A stretch of 64,000 bases of DNA from Siniperca chuatsi (lineage: Eukaryota > Chordata > Actinopteri > Centrarchiformes > Sinipercidae): positions 4,336,284-4,400,283 of the forward strand of contig NC_058061.1 in the NCBI RefSeq assembly GCF_020085105.1. The letters are read 5' to 3'. Numbering within the stretch: position 1 is the stretch's first letter; each line of letters opens with the position of its first letter. Made by a program: the position numbers and the translations under genes. Under the pieces are notes generated by a model. The model did not search any database and was not told the DNA's origin. It worked only from the letters and a program-made list of their open reading frames with translations. Shown one piece after another: positions 35,130-49,169 of the stretch.

Positions 35130-35743
35130 AATATATATAAAATATATCTCGACAACTATTAAAGGGATTGTCATTGCATTTCTTACAGGCATTCATGGTC
35201 CCCAGAGGATGAATCCTAATGACTTTGGTGATACCCTGACTTTTCATCTAGCACCACCTGCAGGTTCACATTTCTGGTTTAGCGTGAAATATCTCAACAC
35301 CTATTTGATGGTTTGCCATGAAATGTGGTACAAACAATCTTGTCCCCATCAAGATGAATTGTAATAAATTTGGTGACCCATACATTTTTCTCTTTAGTGC
35401 AATACCTGCAAAACTAATGACATTCCCATCAGCCTCATCGGTACTTTGCGTTTAGTGCTAATTAGCAAATGTTAGCATGTATTTTGTTGCTTATTTAAGT
35501 GAATTACGCGTTGATATGTTTTCGCTTAACTATGGCTCCTGTACGGTCTCGACGAAAAAACACATTGAGCTAAACTGCTGTATTTCATTATTATAAGATA
35601 CTAAGTCTCATGACATATATGGAAGTCCTACTTACCAGCAGTGGTAACTGAAAAATACTCCAATACAAGTAAAAGTCTGTTACGTTGTACTTACTTAATG
35701 TACTCAAAATAAAAGTACTCATGCAGAAACATGGTGAGTGTTA

Positions 35744-35783
<40 letters not shown>

Positions 35784-36310
35784 GTTATGTATCATATTAT
35801 TAGATTATTAATTCTGATGCATTAATGCAATTTACTATTGTTGTTTGTCAAGGTGGAGCTAATTTTGACTAATTTCTTTACAGTTGGTTAGTTTTATCTA
35901 TAACAAAGCATTGTATTTTATAAACTGATCATAGGTTTTCTATATAAAATAAATCAAATTCACAGTATTTCCCTCTGAAAGGTAGTGGAGTAGAAGTGTA
36001 GCATAAAATGAAAATACTAAGTACAGGTACCTCAAAATTGCAGTTGAGTAAATGTACTTAGTTACTTTCCACCACTGCTAACGAGAATTAAATTTTCTTT
36101 GATGAATCAGTGCTCTTCTGTACAAATTTACAATGTACTTTGGGGTTAGTGCTAATTAGCAAATGTTAGCATGCTAACATGCTAAACTAAGATGGTGAAC
36201 ATGGAAAGCATTAAACATAAGCATTGCCATAGTGATCATGTTAGCATGCTGATTAGCATTTAGCTCAAGTGCAGCCTCTCAAAACCGCTAGCATGGCTGT
36301 AGACTCTTAA
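35130..36310. repeat. Split dispersed repeat with inserted MITE
   Basis: Bases 35130-35490 and 36130-36310 both belong to a fish repeat rich in 'gttagcatg' phrases. The phrase gtgctaattagcaaatgtta occurs in both halves. Between them is a CCACCACTG MITE at 35639-36077 with its own internal (ATT)n at about 35743-35783. All lies in the ttll6 intron before the first coding exon. Confidence 0.55.
35639..36077. mobile_element. CCACCACTG MITE
   Basis: Left end cagtggtaactg and right end gttactttccaccactg. It contains tagtggagtagaagtgtagc and the (ATT)n run. Confidence 0.65.
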
Positions 36311-36707
36311 GATGTGTTCAAAATCCATACTACATACTAATTCACTACATAGTAATTAGTATGTACAACATACTTAATCGCTTTATTCTAACAGGAAATG
36401 ACACAATACGTGCAACTTCAGACGTCAATCAAACTGATTTTGGAATATCACAAATAGAAAGAAAATGTCTCTCTTAAGATTGATTAATTATTTTTGTTTT
36501 ACAAGATCTTTCTGCAGCCGTTTCAACACCATCCGCAATTTATTTAAATTTTTTCCAGCTGTGAGTGGCTCTTCCATTTCCTTTGTGCGTTGCATTGTGG
36601 GAGAATAGTATATTTAGTATGCACCCTGTCTGGTTTGATATACTTTACTTCACTACATACTAAAGACCTGCTTAGAATTAGTATGTAGTATGGGTTTGGG
36701 ACACGCC
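36311..36707. mobile_element. MITE with 'catactacatactaatt' ends
   Basis: The left end gtgttcaaaatccatactac and the right end gtagtatgggtttgggacac are inverted repeats about 400 bases apart. Confidence 0.65.
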
Positions 36708-37497
36708 GTTTGTCTTGTTTATCTTACTGATGAAAGTGCACTTCACTCATGACAAAAGGCATGCCTCAGTCACTTCAGTGCGCTCACATTTTAAAAATGC
36801 TTTTAGCGTAGACAGTGGACATGGGATGATGCATGGGTAAGTCACACTAGGTTATAAAATACGAAACACACGTGTTGTATTGTATTTAGCAAACCTGACA
36901 CGGGTGGGGGCCGTTATCTTGTTAATTAGTGGCGACCAAGAAGGCAATCATAAGGAAATAGTGCAAAGCGGACCGCCCCTACTGTAACACTGTGGCTGTA
37001 CATTGTTGAAGAGATATGTTATATTGAAAGACTCACATGTGTTGTGAAAATTCAACAGAGTTTAATAAAAAATGTGGATGGTTTTCCTTTTGTAACAACA
37101 TTATGAAAAGCAATAAAAGTTCTGGTTGGTGTTAGAGTTAATTCCCCCTCGCTATTGTTGCACTATTACCAACTGTTTGTATCCGTCCTGCCACAATAAC
37201 TCTTAAACGCCAGTGTGTGACAAGGCGCTGACAGCCAGAGCACTCACCTGATGAGAGAAATGGAAACGGAAACATGACTCCATGCGCGCACTTACAGCAT
37301 GTACTTTGTTCAGTTTGATTGAATTTCATTGTGAGGCTGTGCGGCACATCCAATTAAAAACATACCATTTCAATGAGTAAACGAGTGTCAAAAATGGAAT
37401 GGCACAATTTGTTTCTTTGCCTACACCATCACATAAGCGTTTTGCATTTGCTCGGAGTCAAATGAGCGCTTTTTGTTTTTGTTTGTGCACATCCAGG

Positions 37498-40400
37498 ATG
37501 GGTCTACCTGTGGACAGCCCAGACAGAAATGATGATGCACATAAATATGAGCAGCAGGGGGAGGGAGAGGGGGCCGAAAGCCAAACAGAAGCCTGCACCC
37601 GCACCCCGCCGCCCATCAACAAGAAGAGGAGAAAAAGCAAGAAGAGGTACTTTACTGCTGGATCTCCTCCATTTGTACTTCTACAGTTATTTCCCATTGC
37701 AGGTATATTACCTCTGAGCACCCTGACAGTTATGATTTTATAACTTGTCCTGGAGGCTCTTAAGTTTTTGTTTCCTCACTTGTCCTCATCATTTGGGAAA
37801 GGAAGATGAGCGTAATGAGGCATTTGTAGGACCTTGCAGCAAAGCAGATGTCTGTCCCTCTTTCTGTCTCTCTTCTCTTCCAGATGTCTGTGGATCAACG
37901 TCACCAACTGCAAATATGAAAGTGGTACGTTTGACTAAATCATAAAGGTCTATTATTCTGTTATTTAGTGCAGATATCTATATTACTCTGCACCATCCCA
38001 GCTATTTATGTTTTACAGACACTTTAGTCATGTGGAATGAATTACTGGAGTAAAACAGAGACTGTATTGGAACATGGAAGCACTAGATATACTACATGGC
38101 CAAACGTATGTGGACACCCCAGTCCACACTACTGTTTCATGGTTTGGGCTAGGCCCCATTTTATGTCCAGACGCCCACATACTTTTGGCCATGTAGTGTA
38201 TTTTAAATGTACACTACTAAGATTTATGGTTAATCCGTAGCTCCTAGATCAGTCCTTGTAGCAGAAAAACTTTACAAACATGTTCTTCAGTAATAAACGC
38301 ACACAGACGCTCATCACAGTAAAAATACTGCTTGCTGTTTGTTTGTCTCAGTGCGGCGTGCTGCTCGTAGATACGGCCTCAGAGAGGCGATGGAGGGTGA
38401 AGACTGGACACTTTTTTGGACCGACTACTCTGTGTCTCTAGACCGTGTTAAGGACATGAAGCGTTACCAGGTATTGGACCTACATTACTGCCATCATCAT
38501 AGAAGACTAATTAAACTGAATTCAATTATACAAATCAAGCTGAAAATGGATCGGGGCAGACTAGTCATTCTGCTCTTTTAATTTATAATGTCCTTACATG
38601 TAATTTAAATTCTTCTGCTCAATATGCACACCCATGGAATAATAAAAAATGTAGATTTCCATTGAGATTATGAGATTGCGTCATTATTTCAGGGCACAGT
38701 GTTCATGGCTCATAACAGTTTTTCAGCTCAAGCAATCAATTTGTAATCTAAGTGGGTAATTCAGTGCAGGAACTAATTCAGCACCAACGATTCTTCTCTG
38801 AATGAATAAGGTTGATCGGTTTATTTTGTCATATCTCACTTAGACTGCGTACAGCCTTACAGATAAAAATACTGTATATAATACCCGTCCTCATATGCCA
38901 ACAGAATGCTTCCCCTGTAAACGCAACCTGTCTCTCGTGTCTTTGCAGAAAATAAACCATTTCCCAGGGATGAGTGAGATCTGCCGCAAAGATTTACTGG
39001 CAAGAAACATGAACCGTATGCTCAAGCTTTTTCCCAAAGACTACAATATCTTCCCCAGAACGTGGTGCCTTCCTGCAGAGTCAGTTTGCACTTCTCACTG
39101 TGAATGTTGCTCTTTTTTTTTTTTGTTTTTCTCAAGTGTGTCCTAATGTACTAAGTCCTTGTCTGAATGTATTTTGCAGTTACAGTGACTTCCAAGCTTA
39201 CACCAGGGCCAAAAAAAGCAAGACATATATCTGTAAGCCAGATACCGGTTGCCAAGGCAAAGGCATCTTCATCACCAGATCAAGTAAAGACATTCAACCT
39301 GGAGAACATATGATCTGTCAGGTTTACATCTCCAGGGTGAGGGTCTATTAAACAACACATACAGCACCTACACAGAAACGCACACAGATTGAAGTTTACA
39401 CGTGTTTTTCATTCCCTCCTCAGCCTTTCATAATGGACGGATACAAGTTTGACTTGCGTATCTACGTGCTGGTGACGTCATGTGACCCATTCAGCATATT
39501 CATGTTCAAGGAGGGACTGGCTCGCTTCTGCACCACAAAGTACAACGAGCCAACACACGGCAATGTGGTAAGCAGAAGTCGGGTGATATACTATATTTTT
39601 CTTATTGTCAATAAATCCCATGAAAAGACCAAAACCAACAATGAATTGATCCTTCTAACAAGTATTGTCTGTGTATCAAAAGCCTCTGTGCCATAAAGCT
39701 CCACTGTTGTCCAAAAACTATTAAAAATTGCCAATAATAAAAACACATAAAGTCATCAGCCTTATCCTTTAAAGGTCAGGAATGAGTCATTGTAATCATC
39801 ATTATCCTGTACGTTACAATAAAAAGTACATATTTGATCATGTTGTGTCATCGGTAATATAGTAAATAATCTGTGATTACAAAGTACTTCACAAACAAAG
39901 AAATAAGACACGCAATAAAACGCCAGAATGTAGCCCTGGTTGGATTAACAAAAACCCTCAAGAATAAAGTAGGCAGATACAACCTTTATTACAACTAGGG
40001 CTGCATCTTAAAATGATTTTCATTATTGATTTTTTATTTTTTTTTGTCAATGAATTAATAAATCATTTGACCTGTATAATGTCAGCAAATTGGGAAAAAT
40101 GCCTATCACAAATTCCCAAAACACACGGTGACTTTTTAAACATTTTTAACAGTCCAAAACCCAAAGATATTCGTTTTTTACCATGTACGACATAGAAAAA
40201 AAGAAAATACTCGCTTTAGAGAAGCCAAAACCAATGAAATTCTTAAATTTTTGCTTAATAATTTGCTTAAACGATTGTTCAATTATTAAAATTGTTTCAG
40301 ATTAATTTTCTGTTGATCAATTAATCGACTCATCGTTGCAGCTCTAATAACAACCGGTCTGTTTTTGACTGCAATTCAAATCTCATCAGGCAGGCTGCCC

Positions 40401-43400
40401 CCAAACCTTAAAGCCCTGATATACACTAATATATAACTGTATATTTCATTCTTGTATGTGATATATATCTCTGTCCCCTTGTCTTTCTCGTGTTAGGATG
40501 ATGTGTGCATGCATCTCACCAACTACTCCATCAACAAGAACAGCGAGAACTTTGTCCGTGATGAAGACACTGGCAGCAAACGGTAAACACACAGAGGGTG
40601 CTTGTTGTGTCGTATTACTGATACTCTTAAAATGCTGCACATTAATTGAGTGTTTTGTTGTTTTTTTGTGTCCTCCAGGAAGCTGTCCACCCTGAACAAG
40701 CTCCTGGAGTCCATCAATTGCAACACAGACAAGATGTGGAACGACATTGAGGACGTGATCATAAAGACTCTGATCTCTGCTCACCCCATCCTCAAGCATA
40801 ATTACCACACGTGCTTCCCCAACCACACCACCGGCAGCGCCTGCTTCGAGATCCTGGGCTTCGATGTGCTGCTGGATCACCGGCTCAGACCCTGGGTGCT
40901 GGAGGTGAAAGACCGTGACACCTCTGTTTAATATACTGTATATCGTCCATAAATATGCAGATTTATTGTTGTCAACTTCAGGTTCTCACGTTGTTCTTCT
41001 AAGTATAATTTCGCACAGATTACAGAATTGTATGAATAGAAAGTTTATTCAAATACGTTTCAACCCCTTAATATTTTACTCTTTTTTCACTTTAAGCAGC
41101 TTTAAGGTTGAAAAACTTTTCTTCCACACTGTGTGACAGTATCATGTATATTCTGTTTGAGCTTGTTCTTGCTCTACATTGAACCTATATGATGTGTGAA
41201 ATATTTAGACCCAAAACTCCATGTTTTTTATCGGTGCATTATTCCATCAAATATAAATATTCTACATGTCTTGTGCATCATTTTATACACATGTCTCTAA
41301 AATTAAGCCTGCCGTATGTGGGATCTTTTGAAACTTAAAGATCTCCACTAGAATATAAAGTAAATGTCTGTGTTTTTTAACAGAATCTGGGCGAGCACAA
41401 GTTTGTAATAAGGTTTAAGGGGTTAAAATGTTACTCAGGAAATCCATGATCTTCTTAGACGTCTAAATCAATCAGTATATTCGTATGTGTGTGTGTCCAG
41501 GTGAATCACTCCCCAAGTTTTACCACCGACTCGCAGCTGGACCGTGAGGTGAAGGACGCGTTGCTGTATGACACCCTGGTTCTCATCAACTTGGGTGCCT
41601 GTGACCGCCGCAAGATCACCAAAGAGGAGCGACGCAGGGTGAAGGACAGGCTGCAGCAAAACAGCTCCAGGGAGGCCAGGTAAAGTTAGATGCAAATGGT
41701 GTGTGAATTTTTTTTCCAAGGTCATACACCCTTTCCCTCCTCTAGACTTGTGCAGGTGACTGTTACTGTGTGTGTGCATGTGTGTGTGTGTGTGTTTTAA
41801 CACCAGGTCGGAGGAGCTGCGTCAGTGCCAAGCAGCCACGGTGGAGCAGATGGAGAGGTACGAGGCCAAGCACGTGGGAGGCTTCAAGAGGATCTATCCC
41901 AGAGAGGGAGGAGAGAAATACGACAAGTACTTTAAACACAGCAGCTCGCTCTTCCAGGAGACTGCAGCGTCTAAGGCCAGAGAGGAGTGTGCCAGGTACC
42001 CGCAGCACGCTTTCAAAATACTCCGTACAATTCAGTGAAGAGCAGAAGCTGTTAGTGATGCACATGGATCTTTTTTCTGCGTGGACTTCATGAGGTTGTC
42101 CAACACAGAAACAGAGGAAAAGTAAAAGGAGAGGGGGCGGTTCATTGCAGAAAAGTGAGAACACGTTATCTGTTCAATTTGTGCACGAATGCATTTAAAG
42201 GGACAAAGAGCACAAATAAAATTTGCAGCTAAACGGAAGCTATGTGAGGTTGTGCATCATGACACAAGTGAGGACATTCAATTCAACCCTGCTAGTGCTG
42301 AAATGATCAGTAGATTAATCGAGTTGATTAGTTGATCAATGCAACATTAATCAAGGATTTTTATTAACACGTTTATTAACGCTCAGCACTTCATCAGGCT
42401 CAGGTTTTTTTCTGTTTTTTATTAATCAACAACAATTCTGATCATCTATTTATCGTTTAAGTCATTTATCAGACGAAAATACCAAATATTTACTTGTTCG
42501 CAGATTCTCAAATGTGATGATTTGTTTCTTTTCTCTGTTTTATTTTTTTGTTTTATGTATTATATAGTATATAAATTGAGGTTGTGATGGGCATTTTTCA
42601 CTCTTTTCCATTTAACAGACTAAATTATTAATCAGTTAATCGTTAAAAATAGGGAAGACAATGATTTTACTGACAACCATACTGCTTTTTAAATTTAAAG
42701 TAATATCACTGCCGCTAACTATTAGTTGTTAATAATGCACTGGATCTACAGTATCTCTGCATTCACCATAAGAAGTACAGCAGGAAATGTGTTTTTCTTA
42801 TTGTTAACTTCACTCTGACAGTAATTGCAATCTGCTGAAGAAGGAACGTTTCTCTGAGCTCAACTTAAATCTCAGTTTAACACGCAAACGTACGAGCAGG
42901 ATTTATGATATCACAACTAGTTCGGAGCAAACCATGGTCCAGTATGCAACTTGTACAAGTGTGATGTGAAAACTTGAAGCCTCCAGGTCATATCGGACTT
43001 TACAGTGAAGTAGGAGACATCTTGTGTCCAGCAGTTGAACTTTTGAAATGAATGTATTTGCACATTCATAAATTCTGGATTTATCAATGAGGGAGAAACC
43101 ATGTCAGACAATTAATCTGATATGGATTAATTATTATTCTAAGCGTATTTTTATATGTCTTAAAAATATGCTGGGAGTACAGCAGAAGAGCCATTACTAA
43201 GATAAAGGGATCAGCTCTGTTCTGGACCAGAATTCAAATGTGGCTAAAACAATGTGATATAAAAGCAGAATTGGACACGCAGACAGTACTCGGTGATTTA
43301 AAATGTGTAAACTCAATGATGGAGAGCGCGATCATCATCCTTGGAAAAATATTTATTTTCAACACGAACATATTTAACGATTTAAACCTTCCTTTAAAAC

Positions 43401-46400
43401 ATCAGTGCACAGTAGAAATAACTGCACAAACCAATCAGGGATAAGACATATGTAGCTAGATGTGGAAAACTAAACTGATGGAATCATCTGAAATAATAGA
43501 CATATTTGAATGTACTTTGGTGGGAGCTTGCACTTCTTTTCGTCATTATTATTGAAGCATTACATTTTAATTACTTAAATTTTTAGGTTTAGCTTAAAAA
43601 GATAAAAGGATTTGATTAGTTGTGAATTATTATTATTATTATTATTATTAGAAATCCTTTTACTTAATGTCAGAGACAGATGTTAAAGTTCCTGTGTTTA
43701 GGCAACAACTGCAGGAGCTGCGTCTGAAGCAGGAGCAGAAGGAGAGAGACCAGAAGGGAGGCCGGAGGAGAGACTTGCAGGGGGAGACAGCGGGGGAGAG
43801 AGTCAAACCACAACGAGCACAAACACAACCCCCCAACTCAAACTGTGACCAGCAGCCGGTGAGGCTGTCTTATCATGTCATTAAAGATGCAGTGTCTACA
43901 TGAAACCACAAGAGGGAGTCAAACAGCTTCTGTCCTATGATTCATATTCTGGCTGACCCCTTTGAGTAAATGTACTGTTGCCCAATTTAAATTAGCTGGA
44001 ATAATATTCCCGCAGATAATTTTTATTGGATGGCTCTCATTTCAAATTCAAATATCTTTTATTGTGAAGACAGGCAAAACAAACAGTGTTATCAAGGTTA
44101 TTCAGGGGCAGTTATTGCAAATATTTCACAAATGCATACTGGTGGCTACACATACAGTAAGGCAATAAAAACAAATTGAATCAAATGTCTCTGTTTCTCT
44201 GCAGCCGCCTCTGTCCAGTGTGTCCATGGATCCTGAAGCTGCAGAAGTCCGAGAGAAGAAGGAGGGAGGAGGAGGAGGAGGAGGAGAAGGACGAAGACAT
44301 GGAGGAGCAGGAGCGGGTCAACGCGCTGCTCCAGAGGAAGAAACTACTGCAGGACCTGGGGGTGGTGGACCAGATCCACCAGCTGCTGCAGGGCCGGACA
44401 GAAGGAGGGGGAGTCCTGCGGGACGCCAAGGACGCCTACACCCACCAGCAGAGTAAGCAGGCCTATGTGAGACAACAGCTGACGAAGGTAAGACCGAACT
44501 ACAGGTACTGTGTTCCCCTTAAATGTGTCATAAACAGCCAGCATGAGGACACCAATAACTTGCAGTAATACCAAGTATAGTCTGGATTTTCACTTGTTTG
44601 TTGTTAGTTAAATGATTATAATTGTGTTTACTTTAGCCTCCAGTCACTGATCTGTTTCTTTTATTTCAGTTGGACTTTTTGACACAGTTTTCCCAAAGGA
44701 CAAAGCAGCAGTCCTGCACTCAGATGTCACGGCAGGTACCTCACGGGAGACACAGGACACACCAATCCAATCAAAATAATCCAGTATTTTGTTGCCAAAT
44801 CTAGTTTATGCAAAGAAATCGGGAATGTAAGCTGCCCTGCCCCTTTAAAAAATAATACAAAAATAATCAATTCAGTTTCAGTTACGTCAAAAGCGTCCTG
44901 TTGATTTTAATTGGACGTACTTCTATTATTGCTTACAATTTCCAAAAACATTTCCTGTAATTGTTTTTGCAGTTTCAGCTAGGGCTGCGACTAGCAGTTA
45001 TTTTCATTATAGATTAATCTGCCGATTATTTTCTTGATTGATTGATTAATCATTCAATCTATGTAAAAAAAAATAAATAAAATAAATAGTGAAAAAATGA
45101 CATTCACAATTTCGGAGCCCATGCTGATGTCTTCAATTTGCTTGTTTTGTCCGGCCGATATATTCAACTAACTATCAATTATGACAAAGAAAACACATTT
45201 CAGAAGCAGGAATTTAAAGAGTTTTTGCTTGAAAAATGACGGAAACGATTAATTGATTATCAAAATAGTTGCCAATAAATTGCCTTTCGATAGACTAATG
45301 CATGAATCGACTAATCTTTGCAGCTCTACCTAATATTATTCAAGTTTTGCACAGGGTTATGTGCAAGAGAAATGTAGGTTCTCCAAGAGGCCAAGCAGTG
45401 CAAGTTGTAGTTCAATTAGTTGTTTTTTTACTGTTGTTTATTGTTTTATTCCCATGTAAATCCACATCCGTCAGTTGAGTTTAAATTTAAAATGTGCAGG
45501 TTTTTGACGACCTGCCCCAGAACTGTAGCAGCTCCGTGAACGGATGAACAGCAGTCAAATCACAGTATTAACAAATAATTGTCAGTGAAGAATGAAAACG
45601 TATTAACAGTTGAAATTGGGGGTCACTGTCAGAGATTGTCTAATGAAGGTCATGGTAGTGAATATCACTGATAATTTGCAGTACTAATGAAATCATCATG
45701 AAGTAGAATTAAAATGACATAATAGCGCTGCTGTATCGCAGCACATCCACTCCCACGTGACTCAGCAGCGCCTGCTCAGGCTCACGATGGACCAGAGGAG
45801 CCTGAACGAGTCCGCCTGCCTGCAGTCTGAGCCCGAGAGCCACAACAGAGCCAGAGAAATAGGCAGGACCATCAGCGCCCAGCGGATACAGTGGCCAGGT
45901 AAACACACACAAATGACCTCAACACAGCAGGTAAACTATATCCTCCATGTTGTTGAAGCTTTAGCAAAAAGTATTACAAGCTCCTTTTTCTCAACTACAC
46001 AAACAGTATATACCTACTGTTTTGTCTGTTTGTTTGTATGTTTTGATTGTACAAAATATATGTTAGTAAAAACTTGCGTTCGGCTGTATTCTAAAAATAA
46101 ATGTAGCTGTAAGAAAACAAAACTGGCTTGTGATGAAAAATAAAAATAACCCATAAAGTTTAAATGAGCTAAATAGCACTTAATACTTACCGCTAGACTT
46201 GGAAAATATGAAAATACTTCCCTTCTGTGTCCATCACATCCATAACACAAAGAATAGCATAATTCGACTTGATAGTTTGTACTCTAAATTTCGATATAAA
46301 ACGTTTATTAATATTATTATTATTATTATTGCTCTATTTTAAGTAGAGTTGTGTGAATTTTGTTTGAAATCCCAAAGCAAGTTTCCAGAGAGCCACATTA

Positions 46401-46775
46401 TTAAAACCATAATTAAAAACAACAGGAAACACCATTAAACTTCAGAGCCTGATTGTTGTTTTTTAAAATCCAGTTTTATCTTTCCCAGATGTCAGATTTT
46501 CTCCCTCTGCTTCCTCATCAGTCGGTGGCTCTCTTGCTGTCAGGCAGGACGGCAGGAGCAGCTCCTACACCGACACCCGGTCCCGTCCCAGCATCCCGAT
46601 CGTAAACCACGTCCCTAAGGGAGGCCTGCGCTGCGCCTACATGTCCCACGACCCCGCAGTCCTGCAGAGCCTGCTTGTCATCTCCACTCGCGCCCCTCTG
46701 GTCAGGAGACCTGGCTTCTCTCACATGGTCCGCAACTCCTCCCACAGAGCCCCCCAGCACGGTAAAGGGCAGTGA
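37498..46775 (+). CDS. ttll6: Tubulin polyglutamylase TTLL6
   Basis: Adds and lengthens glutamate side chains on tubulin, mainly in ciliary axonemes. Fifteen coding exons: 37498-37646, 37884-37924, 38352-38470, 38949-39079, 39180-39336, 39424-39567, 40497-40582, 40679-40904, 41501-41679, 41807-41995, 43702-43858, 44205 or 44245-44487, 44670-44735, 45742-45898 and 46489-46775. The product is about 776-789 residues. The TTL ATP-grasp core shows CKPDTGCQGKGIFITR (165-180), KFDLRIYVLVTSCDP (207-221) and LEVNHSPSF (350-358), with WTLFWTDYS and KINHFPGMSEICRKDLLARN in front. The basic Glu/Arg-rich part after the core (LQELRLKQEQKERDQK) fits the microtubule-binding region of the family. Upstream exons are non-coding. 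The exon at 44.2 kb has a frame problem, reported separately. The X-box at 30.6 kb suggests RFX control. Confidence 0.93.
38088..38200. mobile_element. Tc1/mariner-like MITE (short copy)
   Basis: 113 bases with 26-base inverted ends (tatactacatggccaaacgt and acttttggccatgtagtgta). Same termini as the 21.6-kb copy. Lies in a ttll6 intron. Confidence 0.75.
39590..40350. repeat. Two dispersed repeats in ttll6 intron
   Basis: About 39590-39790 matches the repeat at 22.85-23.16 kb. About 39996-40347 is a copy of the 'aatcgattaatc' family, starting agggctgcatctt and ending atcgttgcagctcta. Confidence 0.55.
42296..42650. repeat. 'aatcgattaatc' family repeat
   Basis: Runs from gctgaaatgatcagtagatt through caaatgtgatgatttg to ttaatcagttaatcgtta. 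Lies in the long ttll6 intron between 41995 and 43702, where I see no further exon. Confidence 0.55.
44980..45328. repeat. 'aatcgattaatc' family repeat
   Basis: Starts agggctgcgactagcagtta and ends gactaatctttgcagctcta, so both ends of the family are present. In the ttll6 intron between 44735 and 45742. Confidence 0.6.
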
Positions 46776-47107
46776 GGACTCCTGAAAGCCTCCAACCAGG
46801 AGCTGGGAGTCCAGATTTAAGCTGTAGACTGTAGACAAACAGGACCTGAGGAGAACTGGAGGTAGAGAGGCTTTAAACTGTGAAAATACAGAAACACACT
46901 GTGCCTGTGATGGATATCTCATGTTTGTAGATGGATTTTATATCTGGACCCCTGCAGTTTACGCTGCTTGCCACTATATAACCTCCAGCACTGCAGAAAC
47001 AACGTTATGGCCTTTTAACTTTTTCTACCCACTGTGTGCGCTCAGATATATGTAATATTTTGCTCTGAGGACGAATGATCTCACACAAACCTCACCAGCA
47101 GTGCCAA

Positions 47108-47113
47108 AATAAA
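47108..47113 (+). other. ttll6: Candidate ttll6 polyadenylation signal
   Basis: AATAAA lies about 330 bases after the ttll6 stop codon. Confidence 0.6.
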
Positions 47114-49169
47114 AGCAGACGAGCCCGATTTAACACCATACAGCATCTGCACACGTCCTCTGATCAGAATCGAATGCACTCACTGATTATTGGGTGTTGA
47201 TATGAGCTGAAACTGGCTCGATGGAACCAAATGTAATGCAGATTCATACATATCAAAGTATTATTAGTTCAGATTAAAACCCTGTTTGAAGATAAACTGA
47301 GGGATATTAAAAATAAAGGCCTCCTGCTTCTTTTCTCAAGGAAATTTGTTTGTGCAGTCAAGAATTTAATTTTTTTTTTGCACAGATGGTCAATAAAATA
47401 TCTTTTTTTTTTAAAAATGTGATTTAGTTTCATCATCTTTATGAAGATTTTTTCCTTCAATGTTCTGATGCTGCGAAAAAAAAACGATTGCAATATTTCT
47501 TAATTCTTTTTTTGAGTACATATTTTTTAAATATATACTTTATAATTTTGTTCTTAACGTTAATTTTGCTGTAAAGTTATTAATTAATGTTCGAAAATAA
47601 GTTGGCTCCTGTGTGTGTGGTTTCATCTTGAAGCTTTTCAGCGAGTCAGAGAGGCCATAAAGTTTTACAGCATCTCTGCATCCGGTTCCTTTGTTTTGGT
47701 CGCAGACTGAAAACACAAAGAGACAAAAAACAAAACAAAACAAAAAACAACTTTCAGCCATTTGAGACGAAATTCTCCAAAACAACACGAGCTGCTGTGT
47801 CCTGTGGCAAATGTAGGCCTACACGTTTAATAGAGCTCAGAACAATAATTAATAATATAAGTGTGCAGAAACAAATTATTATTACTGTTAATATGTAAAA
47901 TTGGTGTCGTGAAAAAGAAAGAGAGAGGGCTTTAAAGTCTAATCAAGCGTCCAAAGCTCATAAAACCTAAACTGATCGACTGATTTGATTACGATTTTGT
48001 TGAATATATTTCATTAAGCAAGGCCTCTGCCGAACACTTGGTTTCATTTTAACTGAAATATTATAAAAACACGACAGAGGAGAGACAGAAGCTCGCAGGC
48101 CTGCAGAGAAAAACAAACACAGCGTACAGTAGGAGTCCTGATTAGATTCAAGCTTTATTATTCTGCGCTTTTACGCAACATTTAGGATGATTCTTCACGG
48201 ACGTAGAGATTAAAAGATGGACTTGAATTGCTTTTATTTTGGAAATACAGTTTAAAATTTTTTATTTATTTTTTTAAACGTAGGCCTATTTCTTTATCCA
48301 AAAACACACATTTTAAGGAAACGACAGTCACTTTGTTGGACTTTGTGTCTCTTGGAGGCCAAAAACCAAATCAAAGCGCAGGAATGTGTTGCACTTCAGG
48401 AATTTATGGTTTTATTGCGTCTATAAATGTCGGAAATCCTAGTTGGTGGTGGAAATCACCAACAATGCCAACTGAAAAAAAGACAATTTTAAACAAACCA
48501 AAACGGAAATAAGACATAAGAAATGATAATAAGAAGAATTAAAGAATTAATTTCAGTCTAAACGACTGTAGGCTGTGCGTGACTTTAATTTTGTCCTGAT
48601 AATCTTTACAGAAAAGTTGGCGAAGAATGCGCCGTTTAACGTTTCTGTGACCTTAAAATCCCCCTCAGGACTGCAGTCAGCCACACATTTCACCAAACAC
48701 CATTTCCGTCCCTGGGCCTGTATGGTCAATGCCAAATGGACTGAAGGAAATCCTCCATTTTGAGAGATCGTAATAGTCTTTAATAGAAAAATCTTTTAGC
48801 CTGAAAGCATTTTATTTAAGATTTAAAAAAAATAATAATAAGGCGAATCAGCCGCGTTTGAGGTTTAAAGATTACACGATTATTTAGGTGAAATAAAGAG
48901 ATCACACAAGGTTCGGGATTTAGGAGGATTGAAGCCAAAAGCATCTAATATTGTATGATTTCAGTTGTGATATAACCGGAGAGCACTACAGTTGTGATTA
49001 CAGAACAATAAGAAGCTGTACAGACCTTTTTAGTTAGAAACCGAAGAAGCTGGAGCAGAACCAAGTGCACATCCAGCACAATATCACAAAATACTCTCAC
49101 ATTTCCACATCTTTACTTCCCCTTTTTATCCTGCATCAAATTTAAACATTTCAGGCCTTGGAGAAAATA

